From Akebia trifoliata (Eukaryota; Streptophyta; Magnoliopsida; Ranunculales; Lardizabalaceae): DNA of 64,000 bases. Positions within the stretch are counted from its first letter, which is position 1. Each line of letters starts with the position of its first letter. The stretch spans positions 13,626,967-13,690,966 of the forward strand of contig CM030706.1 in NCBI GenBank assembly GCA_017979445.1, in the 5' to 3' direction. The notes under the pieces are model-generated. The model ran no database searches, was not told the origin of the DNA, and worked only from the letters and a program-made list of their open reading frames with translations. A program made the position numbers and the translations under genes. This document shows positions 55,090-64,000 of this stretch, piece by piece.

Positions 55090-55560
55090 TTTAGCTTTCA
55101 TAGTAATTGGAATTTGTTACTGTTTGAGTGTCCGTAAGAAGACAAACTACTAAATGGAGGCTATAGTTTTGTATTTTTGACTATTTTAAAGAGCGTACTG
55201 TGAGCTATTTTCAGTATGGACTTGAACTCAACCACTCTTTTAAAATAAGTTGAGTCGACTCAAATGGATTCGGAGGTGAGTTGAGCCCAAAACTTCATGG
55301 AAACCAATAGCCGAGTCAACTTGGAAAATTTTAGAGTCAACTAAACAGCTCAATCAAGTCAGGATGAAAAATGCTTCAAGTTGGGTTAGAAACTGGATCA
55401 AGTTATGTGGAGAACAAAACGATAAGTATCGTTTATTTTTTATTTATAAATAATTAAGTATTATTTCCAATTCCAGTGAATCGGAATTTTGCAGGTTATA
55501 CTATGAACCCAGCCATAGGTGTTAAATTCATTTTGGGTCCTATTTTAAAATAAATATTAA
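55090..55560 (+). other. 3' flank of the WIP gene
   Basis: Probably holds the 3' UTR; no certain polyadenylation signal is seen. A perfect 14-bp palindrome TTGAGTCGACTCAA lies at 55250-55263 among several GAGTTGAG/CTCAAC motifs (55228-55395). No gene is found. Confidence 0.45.
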
Positions 55561-55564
55561 AACT

Positions 55565-56087
55565 TCGTGTGTACATGATAACGAAGAATCCACATTCCTG
55601 GAAAATAAAAGGAGATCATCTGCAAAAATTAAGTGACAAATTCCCTGTATTCTATGAACTGTTGGAATTAGATTACTTTGAGAATCCACTTTCTCTTGAA
55701 AAAATTAAAAATAAAAAAGCCTCCGTGACTAAGGTAAATAAATAAGGGGACAAGGGATCCCCTTGTTGAAGACCCTGTAATTAGGAAAATAACCAAAAGA
55801 AGACCCATTACTAAAACAAAAAATCTAACTGTAGAAACACATTCCATGACTAGACTAATCCAACATTCCGAAAAACCAAGTTGCCCCAAAACAGACTCTA
55901 AGAAGCTCTAGTTCACACAATCATAAACCTTGTGAATGTCTATTTTTGATTAAATAGATTGGGGGAAATTTTTAAGATAGAAATTATGGACTATTTCATG
56001 CGGTAGAAAAATATTATCTTGAACTTTTCTTCCTTTAATAAAAGTTGATTAATGAAAATTAACAAGGAGGGACGATAAATAGACAAT
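55565..56087 (-). pseudogene. LINE (L1-type) reverse transcriptase fragment
   Basis: On the minus strand the RT blocks appear in order: STFIKGRKVQDNIFLPHEIVHN (about 56045-55980), KIDIHKVYDCVNW, LGQLGFSECWISLVMECVSTVRFFVLV (about 55890-55810), a decayed GDPLSP-like stretch, and the catalytic FADDLLLFSRN (about 55626-55595). Stops and shifts are present. The endonuclease part of probably the same LINE lies at 63618-63809. The copia insertion separates the two. Confidence 0.8.
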
Positions 56088-56400
56088 CTATTATATACAT
56101 GCTAGAAATTTCTTTCCCCACCTATATATGTAGGGAGTTTCATTCATAACCAAGTCCTTGAAATAACCCTTGAGATGAAAGAAAGTAAGTAATATACTAT
56201 CAACACTCCAAATTCTATATCTTGTATAAGTAGAGGTCTCATTTCCAACTTGTAAAGTTTTTTTTTTAAATTAAATTAATATTTTTCTTTTCATCCTTTT
56301 AATTGTTCTTCTTCTTCTTGGATGATAATCTTGGGTTAGTGTGTTTCTATACTATTTGAGAAGCGAAGTTCCGAAAATTTGGATTTTGTGTTTCTCCACA
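56088..56400 (+). mobile_element. Copia 5' LTR, 3' part only
   Basis: Matches the last about 315 bp of the 3' LTR (63300-63617), including CATTCATAACCAAGTCCTTG and TTCTTCTTCTT. The first half of the LTR is missing, so the insertion was damaged at this side after integration. Confidence 0.8.
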
Positions 56401-56413
56401 TGGTATTAGAGCC
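56401..56413 (+). other. Copia primer binding site
   Basis: TGGTATTAGAGCC follows the LTR without gap. It is one change from the TGGTATCAGAGC site complementary to initiator tRNA-Met that most plant copia elements use. Confidence 0.85.
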
Positions 56414-56475
56414 ATAAGGGTGGTGTTGATATCTTCTTGACTCTCTTGGTGAAGAAGATCCATTGCTTTTGAAGA

Positions 56476-57379
56476 TGGATATGGGTGCAAAGTTCAATGG
56501 CTTTGATATTGAGTTGCTTACTCAATCCAATTATATGATATAGAGATCATGTATGGAGTCTTATCTTCTTGGCAAAGACTTATGGGAGGTTGTTGGTGGA
56601 GAAAATATGGTGGCTCCGAAAGATACTCTAGAAAATGTTGATAATTTGAAGAAATGGTGAAAGACTAATGCAAAGATAGAGTCAATTTTGAAGCATTTTA
56701 TCTATCATGACTTATTTGATCACATCATGGGATGAAAATCCACTCGCTAGATTTGGACTACTCTTGATAGGTTGTTCAACAATAAAGACATGGCTCAAAT
56801 GCAATTGTTGGAAAATGAATTGGCTAACACTAGCCACGGTGAGCTCTCTATTTTACAATTATTCTTGAAGATTAAAAATCTTTGTTAAAAAATTTCCATT
56901 GTTGATCTGGAATAACCTATCTCGAAAGCACAAATGAAACACCACATCATTCATGGGTTAAAAAGGGAATATATTATGTATGTTACATCTATTCAAGGGT
57001 GGGTTGTATAACCATCCTTGGTGGAGCTCAAGAACCTTAAGAGTCTTTGGCTCATCAAATGGTCGGATGCTCAATTAAGATGAATAATGGAGATGTTCTA
57101 TTTTCAATGAATAAAAAGAATTAAAATAAGGGGGAAAATAAAGGTAAAGGTTTCAAAAATAATGGAAACTCTAATGATGCTTCTTTCAAGCATAACAAAA
57201 ATGATGGAAATCGAAAAGATGTCAAGTATTACCAGTATGGTAAACTTGGGCATATAAGGAAGAATTGTCGTGTAAAATTGAAAAAAATAAATGCAGTCAA
57301 GAAAGAAGGTGAATCTAAAGGTGAGGAGGAGTGGGAAAGATGCTTTATAGAAAATACCACTTCAATTGATGCTTTGACA
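56476..57379 (+). pseudogene. Copia gag, broken
   Basis: From the ATG at 56476 the reading shows MGAKFNGFDIELLTQSNY and YLLGKDLWEVV, then IWTTLDRLFNNKDMAQMQLLENEL (UBN2-type gag) with repeated stops (56539, 56659, 56734, 56887). The zinc knuckle at about 57227-57275 reads YYQYGKLGHIRKNC: both leading cysteines have become tyrosine through TGT to TAT changes. The region ends in a Lys/Glu-rich segment before the protease. Confidence 0.75.
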
Positions 57380-57539
57380 TCAATAAATTTTGATAATGAT
57401 TGGATCATTGATTCCGGTTGTGGATATCATCTCACCAGTGACAAGTAAAAATTCTCAAGTTTTCGTAACTACAATGGTAATGACATTATTATCATGGCGG
57501 ACAACTATGTTCATCATATTGAAAAGGAATGAGTTGTTA
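57380..57539 (+). pseudogene. Copia protease, N-terminal part
   Basis: NDWIIDSGCGYHLTSDK holds the catalytic D-S-G. TAA at about 57447 and TGA at 57530 follow. The frame runs into the target site CCATC of the family A solo LTR and resumes at 58939. Confidence 0.75.
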
Positions 57540-57544
57540 CCATC

Positions 57545-58938
57545 TGTAGACACCCCATTTTTGCATTCGCCTGATTAATCAACTTGTCAACCCGATTGCA
57601 ACGGTTCCCAATGATGGATGTTGTTTCCATTGCTTATTTTGTTACCAGATGTGTTTCAGAAATCCGGATGAGGTATCTCGAACTGACAAAACTGTAGAAA
57701 TCACGCTACGCTAGGAAAATACAACCCCAAAAGCTTAGAAATTATCATTTTTTTTAGACAAAAAAAAGCTTCACGATAAAAATCACTAAAAATTGACCAA
57801 ATTACCAAAATACCCCTAACATCAAAACAACCCTAGAGCCTACGTTACGATTAGAAAAACCCATTCAAACACATAAAATAACAAATTGAAACCAAATAAA
57901 TCATTTAACCAATTTTCACAAAATTTGACAAAATTATGAAAATGCCCCTCGTAAAGTTCACGATCATTTCACACAAAAATTTTTATAAATGACACAAACT
58001 AATATTTCCATTAAATTCCTTACAAAAAATCTATTCTAAAACATCCTAGAACATTAAAAACCGACTTAAAACGTGAAAAGTCCTCTCCGGGGGCAAAATG
58101 GTAATTTCACAATTTTCAAAATTAAAATTTTCAAAATTAATAAATAAAATATTAAATAATTAAAGTTAAATATTAATGAAATTAATTTAAAATTTTGAAT
58201 TAAAAAATCGATCAATCGGGCTTTCAAGTAAAATTGTTGAGGGTTCGTGAGATATTTCTTTAAGGACCCCTCCATTTGGGGGTCCAAAGAATTAAAGATA
58301 TATTAGAGGAGGGTTCTCCAAAAAATCAAAGTCAACCAAGTAAGACTAAAGTCAAGGTATTAAAGTCAATCAAGTGAGACTAAAGTCAAAATTAAAGTCA
58401 ATTAAGCAAGACTAAAGTCAAGATATTAAAAGTCAATCAATTAAAACTAAAGTCAAAATATTAAAGTCAATCAAATAAGACCAAAAGTCAAAATCCTAAT
58501 AGAGTTCTAATTAAATAATAACTCTATTTAATAAGGTTCTAACTAAAATACAACTCTACCTAAAACAATTCTAATTAAAACACAACTCTACCTAAAACAA
58601 GTCTAACTAAACACAACTCTAATTAAAAGAAGTCTAATTAAACATTAACTCAATCAAAATCAACCCCTAAAAAAATCTATAAATAGGGGTGCTCACACCC
58701 TATTTTCGTATCAAATGATAAACCCTAAGAGAAGTAGGTCTAAGAGCCCCCTAGCCTCCCATAAACCCTAGTTTCCAACCCTGTAACGTAATCCCTGGAC
58801 CTTTTTTTTTTCTTTCGTAGATTAGTTTGTCTTTTTTAGAGTCAGTTTGGTTCCTAGACCTTAATAACTAGGTGGTGACTCCCAAACCTCAAGGGTCAAA
58901 AGCGGATTCGCGCACCCCACGGATCGAGGGCGCTTTCA
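57545..58938 (+). mobile_element. Family A solo LTR (A5), 1394 bp
   Basis: Starts TGTAGACACC, ends GCGCTTTCA. Flanked by the perfect 5-bp duplication CCATC (57540-57544 and 58939-58943). Ten AGTCAA motifs lie at 58329-58491, and the TATA box at 58678-58685. It defines the true ends of the family A LTR in this window. Confidence 0.94.
58329..58491 (+). promoter_or_regulatory. W-box-type array in the A5 LTR U3
   Basis: Ten AGTCAA motifs in about 163 bp, in loose tandem with GTAAGACTAA spacers, upstream of TATAAATA. Same position as in A2 and A3; spacing differs between copies. Confidence 0.55.
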
Positions 58939-59316
58939 CCATCAAAGGTGATGGAGTTGATCACATCATACTCGATAGTGTTTTTCAAGTACTGGGGATG
59001 AAGAAAAACCTCTTCTCTATTGCTAATGCGGTGAATTCAAGACATTATGTCTTGTTTGGCCCCAAAGATGTGGAATTCCTTTGGAATACTTAGAAATTGA
59101 AGGTGGACGTCGTTCATGCAGGTACAAGAATTAAAGATTTATTTGTTTTATCTTGACTACCTCCTATGTTAATAGTATGAGTTCAAATGATGAGACATCA
59201 ATTTGGCATGCTAGACTGGGGCACCTTAGTATAAAAAATTGAAAGTTATGATGTTGAAAATTTTGGTGAATGGATTGCTCAAATTGACTTCATTTGGTTA
59301 TGGAGGACTGTATGAA
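58939..59316 (+). pseudogene. Copia protease end and pre-integrase domain
   Basis: KGDGVDHIILDSVFQVLGMKKNLFSIANAVNSRHYVLFGPKDVEFL continues the protease and then the GAG-pre-integrase region, with TSIWHARLGHL-like sequence (H, H of the zinc-binding part) at about 59190-59226. Stops at 59091 and later. Cut by the family B solo LTR. Confidence 0.75.
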
Positions 59317-59321
59317 GGTTG

Positions 59322-60534
59322 TGATGAGACTATCGTTGTTCTTCTCACTGGAGTTAATAATAATCTTACTTTTACCTTACTTATGTGACAAGTAGGGGAT
59401 CGAGCCCAAGAGAAAGAAGTAGTAGAGTTAAGCTAAGAGGATAAAATTCAAATTAACTAAAAGGAATTAAAATTATTTTTCTTTGTATTTTTGAACTTAT
59501 AAGAAGATGTAAAATTGCTAGAAAATGAACTAAAGTAAATGAAATTAAAAGCAAGTAAACTTATGAAATTAAAGTACCATTGGAGGTAGATTTACCTAGA
59601 ACATGTTGATGAACAATTCCTAGTTTCTAGCATTTTTATAACTCAATCGTTAGGGCTTGGTGTTAGCTCCTTAGATCGGAAAGTTTTGGAAATGAAATTA
59701 AATGAGGGACCATTAACAAAGTAGAATTCTTTAAAAGCTTCCTACTACCAATTATCTAGTTTAAGCATACTTTATCTTGATCTAATTTAAACATAAAGTA
59801 TCTATATTAAGAATAAAAGGTATAAGAAATCTTAAAGAGAACTCATAAGCATTTTAAATAAAAGAAATGCATGAAATTAGAAACAACAAGAACTTGCTCT
59901 AGACTTTTCCACTCTCCAATGGAGGGGAGCTTAGACTAATGTTATTGTAAGATAGGGAAGATAAGAGATGAAAAAACTTTTCTTCATTTCATGGCGAAAC
60001 TTACAACTTCTCTTCTTCTTCTACTTCTTACAAAACTTTTAGCCAAAAGAAAATAACTAGAAGATAAAAATACAAAAATAAGAGAATAAGCTAAGAGTCT
60101 TAGACTAAAGGAGTCTTGGATAAGAGAACCAAGAAGGGACCCTTTCTCTAGAGATTTAGGCTCTATTTATGGAGAAAAATGTGTGTAGAAGAGTCTAAAA
60201 GTAGCCTCCAATTTTTTTTGTACAAAAAGATAAAAGAGGAGAATATGAGTTAAGGATTAGGGCATTTAAAAGGATTATGGCATTCCAAAGTGGGCCCAAA
60301 TACTTTTTCATTGAGATTTTGATTCCAAAATGCTGATTTTTTGTACAAGAAACACACATAATTAGATTTATCTAGTAAATGAATTTATTTATGTATAATT
60401 AAGCCTAATTAACATGCAACATGGTGTTTCGAGGCTTATCATGATTATTACTTTAATACAGATAAATAGAGACAAAAATCAAGATAAATGTCCGAAAAAC
60501 GTGCATATAATTGACTGTTTCAAGACACTCATCA
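59322..60534 (-). mobile_element. Family B solo LTR, minus strand, 1213 bp
   Basis: On the plus strand it starts TGATGAGACTATCG and ends GACACTCATCA, the reverse of the other B LTRs. Flanked by the perfect duplication GGTTG (59317-59321 and 60535-60539). The TATA box lies on the minus strand near 60165, and two 18-bp U3 units at about 60255-60293. More diverged from B2 than the B1 LTR, so an older insertion. Confidence 0.93.
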
Positions 60535-60539
60535 GGTTG

Positions 60540-61400
60540 TCAACATGATAAGGCACATCGCCATCCATTTGGCAAGTCTTATTTTAGTATAAGGTCACAT
60601 TAAAACTTATCCATAGTGATTTGATGAGACCTTGTAACACACCTTCCTATTCGAGCTTTTGTTATATGTTGTTGTTTGTGGATGATTTCACAAGATATCA
60701 TTGTTTTATTTTGTTAAAGAGAAGTCAAAAGTATTTTTAAAGTTTAAAGAATTTAAAATGACAATTGAAGGTGTGCTTGACAAAAACATTAAGAGCTTGA
60801 GGACGGATAATGACTGTGAATTTACTTCCAATGACTTATTTTCATTTTGTCGGGCAAATTATATTAGAAGAGAGTTATCTTGTGCCTATACACCTCAACA
60901 AAATGGGGTGGCCTAAAGAAATATTAGGCACATTGTTGAGACTTGTAAAAGTTTGCTAGATGCAAAGAGTTTTCTCGAGGCCTTGGGCGGAGAAGGTATG
61001 ACATGTGCAACTTATGTGATTAATAGGGTGCATTTTAGCCCGATTAATATGAGATTTCCCTATGAGTTGATGTTTGGGGAGAAGCCTAGTGTCAAATATT
61101 TTAAGGTATTTTGGTTCATTTATTATATGTACCGAATCAAATGAAGTCAAAATTAGATGCTAAGGCGAAGAAACGCATTTTCATTGGTTGGAAGTGCATG
61201 TATCCTGAAACCCATACCTTTATGATTTCTTAGTATGTTGTATTTGATGAAATTTCATCTTATTATAAAGATGATGGTTCTGCCAGTGGAAGGGTTGGTA
61301 TTAATACTCATGTTCACATTGAGCCACAAAATGAAATTAGCTTACTAGTAGGGGAACAATGTGATTGGTAGAGGGGAATTGATTGTCATGAGCCGAATGG
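60540..61400 (+). pseudogene. Copia integrase
   Basis: The zinc-binding end (HDKAHRHPF) is followed by the core: a decayed VDDFTRY stretch, LRTDNDCEF with the second Asp, and YTPQQNGVAXRNIRHIVETC, where the Glu codon after GVA has become TAA at 60916. Then CATYVINRVHFSPINMRFPYELMFGEKPSVKYFKVF and RSKLDAKAKKRIFIG-type text follow. Frame breaks at about 61127 and in the N-terminal part. Confidence 0.78.
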
Positions 61401-62440
61401 GCAGCAAAATTGTAATAATACAAGAGAGGTGAATAGTGCACCTCTTCTTAGAAGGTCAAAAAGACAAATTATTTTTCTTGCCCAATATAGAGACGGAAAT
61501 TTCAACTCAGTGCATTTTTTTTCTTGCTAATCCAATTGTAGATGGCGAGCCTTCTTGTTTTGATGAAGCAAATGGTGTTTAAAAATGGAAATGTGCCATA
61601 GATGAAAATTTTCAAGTTCTTAAAAAGAATAAAACTTGGGATCTTGCACTTATGCCCAAGGATGTGAAACCTATCACATGTAAATGGATCTACAGAATCA
61701 AACGTAAAATCGATGGAAGTGCTGACAGATTCAAGGCAAGGCTTGTTGCTCAGGGTTTTTCTCAAAAATATGAAGAAGAATGAGAAAATCTTTAGTCCAA
61801 TTGCAAAAATGACTTCGGCTCGAGTTGTGATTTCCTTGCCGGCTTGTAATGATTGGAAGTTGAGGTAGCTTGATGTTAAAATGAATTCTTATATGGAGAA
61901 ATCGATAAAGACATCTATATAGAGCAGCCACATGATTATGTATCTCATTCACATCCAGAGTTCATCTACAAACTCAAGAAGGCCCTTTATAGATTAAAGC
62001 AGACACTTAGAGCTTAGTATAGTAAAATTGTCGAATACTTACACTTTTGTGAATACTTTGCTTCTAATTCCAATTCTAGTTTTGTTTGCTAAGAAGCAAG
62101 AAAGTTTGCATGTTATTGTTCTCTTATATGTTGATGACGTGATCGTCACCGGCAATGAAGATGAAGAAATTGTAAAACTTCGAGCCGAACTTTCCATTCA
62201 CTTTGAGATGGAAGATTTTGGAAATCTTAGTCACTTCCTTAGCTTGGAAGTAGATTTGATGAATGAAGGAATATTTGTATCATAAAAAGACTATACGAAA
62301 AAACTTGTTCACAAGTTTGGTTTGGACCAAAGTAAGCGTTGTTCCACCCCTCTTGATGCTAACATAAAGCTAAGGTGTGATGAAACTGTTATATGCAAGA
62401 TCCATATAAATCATTTTTTAAGGCAGTTAAGTGAATCATG
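61401..62440 (+). pseudogene. Copia reverse transcriptase, broken and partly deleted
   Basis: WKCAIDENFQVLKKNKTWDLALMPKDVKPITCKWIYRIKRKIDGSADRFKARLVAQGFSQ is clear at 61588-61770. Then shifts follow, IEQPHDYVSHSHPEFIYKLKKALYRLKQ (about 61918-62002), and the catalytic LLYVDDVIVTGNEDE (about 62125-62165) with FEMEDFGNLSHFL. After STPLDANIKL the segment up to the RNase H is shortened. Several stops are present. Confidence 0.8.
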
Positions 62441-62981
62441 AAGTATGTTTACCCCACACTTTACATGGTTTTTTGTTCAAGAAGGGAGTTATGTTTGAAT
62501 TGGAAGGATATTCCGATACCGATTTGGGTGGTGATTTAGATGATCTTAAGTCTACATTTGATTACGTTTTCTCATGTGGATCGGCGTGTGTTTCATGGTC
62601 TAGTAAGAAGTAAGATTCAATGTCTCTTTCTATATAGAGGTGGAGTATAAGGCTGCATCTCTTGCTCCACAAAAATGTGTGTGGCTACATCGGTTGGTCG
62701 AGGATGTCTTTTATGAAATTCACAAACCAACTATTAGGTATTGTGACAATCAAAGTGCTTTCAAGCTTGCAATACATCTTGTTTGTCATACAAGGCCAGA
62801 CATATTGAACTTCAACATCATTTCATTCGTGAGAAGGTGCTTGATCAATATATTGAAGTTTTGGAGGTGCGAAACAACGATAACTTTGCGGACATCTTCA
62901 CCAAGTTGCTCTCCAAAGGCCCATTTGAATTTCTTAGGGTCAAGCTTGGTATTATCTCTAGAAAATCACTTTAAAGAGTAG
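62441..62981 (+). pseudogene. Copia RNase H and end of pol
   Basis: LEGYSDTDLGGDLDDLKSTFDYVFSCGSACVSWSSKK, then a stop, EYKAASLAPQKCVWLHRLVEDVFYEIHKPTIRYCDNQSAFKLA, a frameshift, and ARHIELQHHFIREKVLDQ with ADIFTKLLSKGPFEFLRVKLGI up to the TAA at 62972. The acidic D-E-D set is traceable. The last codons lead into a weak polypurine tract (TTTAAAGAGTAG). Confidence 0.82.
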
Positions 62982-63617
62982 TGTTAAATTTTAAAGTTAA
63001 TTTTCTACAAGTCTTATTTTAGTTTAAGGTTTGTAGTGAGAGTATTTATGTAATTTTGCATGGGCCCCACTTCACATGTGTGGTTGATACATGTCACTTT
63101 CTCTCTCTTCTCTACCTCATCACCTTTGCATCACTCATATAACCATTATTGATTTTCCCATGTACTCTTTTAGAATCTCCACTTTCATCGATGAACCCTA
63201 TTACCATCAATTATCTCCATTTTTCCTTGCAACCGACCTTAAGTCCTAATGCAATTTCATTTTCCATCTTGAACCCTATTGAAACTTCTTGAACAAGCAT
63301 TCTATTATGATAGAAATTTCCTCCACCACCTATATATACATGTCGAGAGTCTCATTCATAACCAAGTCCTTGAAACATCCTTTGAGAAGAGAAAAAGTGA
63401 GTAAGATACCATCAACACTCCAAATTTCATATTTTCATATCTTGTATAAGTGGATGTCTCATTTACAACTTCTAAAGTTTCTTTTTGAATTTAATTAGTA
63501 TTTTTTTTCATCTTTTTAATTGTTCTTCTTCTTCTTAGTTGTGAATCTGGGGCTAGTGTGTGTCTACACTATTTGAGAAACAAAGTTTCGAAAAATTGGA
63601 TTATATCTTTCTTCACA
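62982..63617 (+). mobile_element. Copia 3' LTR, 636 bp
   Basis: Begins TGTTAAATTTTAAAG after the pol stop and ends CTTTCTTCACA. Its second half pairs with the 5' LTR remnant. The right flank is LINE endonuclease sequence. Confidence 0.85.
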
Positions 63618-63809
63618 CCCTTTTGAGGTCTTATTACTCCAAGAAAACAACCTTTCCAAAGTCTTCAAATCCAGTAACCCAATGTCATCAATACAATTAC
63701 TAAAATCGCTCAATACTCCAACAAAAGTCAAGTGACCCCCAACCTGTTCTTCCTGAAACTGTGCAATATTGAAATCTCCCATTACAATCAAGGACTTAGA
63801 TGTTCCAAC
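63618..63809 (-). pseudogene. LINE endonuclease fragment
   Basis: On the minus strand: GTSKSLIVMGDFNIAQFQEEQVGGHLTF, DFSNCIDDIGLLDL and LFSWSNKTSKG. The GDFN motif with downstream aspartates is that of the L1 apurinic-type endonuclease. It lies upstream (on the minus strand) of the RT fragment at 55565-56087, as expected for one LINE split by the copia element. Its own 5' part is replaced at 63810. Confidence 0.82.
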
Positions 63810-64000
63810 TAGGGGTGGAGCCAGGATTTTGCCCATATGGGGGCGGGGAAAAGTAGAGAAGTTTTGCTGGGGGTAGTTGAGTGAAAATTGGACATAGTAA
63901 TAAGGGTACCCTTACAAAGATGGCACCATAACATAAGAATCAGATTTTATCACCGAACTTCTAGGAAATTGGATTCACAGCTACAAAATTAATTAAAATT
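63810..64000. other. Sequence beyond the LINE break, possible transposon end
   Basis: Starts TAGGGGTGGAGCCAGGATTT, followed by GGGGGCGGGG. That wording resembles the terminal part of a common plant DNA-transposon repeat, but only one end is inside the window and no target duplication can be checked. No ORF. Confidence 0.25.

Larger units (their letters stand above)
56088..63617 (+). mobile_element. Ty1/copia element inserted in the LINE, itself split twice
   Basis: Order: shortened 5' LTR, initiator-Met-type primer binding site, gag, protease, integrase, RT, RNase H, 3' LTR. It is interrupted by a family A solo LTR (57545-58938) and a minus-strand family B solo LTR (59322-60534), both with perfect target duplications. 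All coding parts have stops and frameshifts, and part of the RT is deleted. Confidence 0.88.

Overview
The window comes from a flowering-plant nuclear genome, probably a eudicot. It is AT-rich, consists almost entirely of nested retrotransposons, and holds one recognisable host gene: a two-exon WIP-type C2H2 zinc-finger transcription factor at 54176-55089. Nothing suggests a bacterium or organelle: there are no operons, ribosome binding sites or CRISPR arrays.

Family A (Ty3/gypsy, Tat/Ogre-like) has LTRs that begin TGTAGACACC and end GCTTTCA, a tRNA-Arg-type primer binding site, an extra ORF1 ahead of gag, a G-patch after the protease, and two RNase H domains including an archaeal-type one. 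Five copies are visible. A1 (1-14744) is long and decayed, and a solo LTR splits its integrase. A2 (14745-22238) is a deletion derivative without most of gag-pol. A3 (40965-45295, minus strand) is a 5' LTR plus leader. A4 (45296-about 50510) is a decayed derivative with a long repeat-filled tail. A5 (57545-58938) is a solo LTR.

Family B (Ty3/gypsy, Athila-like) has LTRs of about 1.2 kb that begin TGATGAG and end CTCATCA, a tRNA-Asp-type primer binding site and no env-like ORF. B2 (23717-34265) has both LTRs and sits inside the gag of B1 (22239-40964), which has lost its 5' LTR. Solo B LTRs with perfect 5-bp target duplications lie at 9740-10951 (in the A1 integrase) and 59322-60534 (minus strand, in a copia element).

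Right third: A4 is followed by a copia fragment (50536-51433), a possible solo LTR, two small inverted-repeat (MITE-like) elements, the WIP gene, and a three-level nest. In the nest, a minus-strand LINE is split by a copia element (about 56088-63617), which is itself split by the A5 and B solo LTRs.

The strongest unexplained structure is in the non-coding tails of family A. They carry tandem arrays of short hairpins whose stem arms change in a compensatory way between units (11953-12171, 21019-21235, 46967-47440, and a different hairpin at 48090-48905). Other signals are a leader module of about 175 bp shared by families A and B, dense W-box arrays in the family A LTRs, and a row of five hairpins just before the family B polypurine tract. 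All alignments were made by eye, so element boundaries are good to a few bases only where a target duplication or LTR terminus is quoted.
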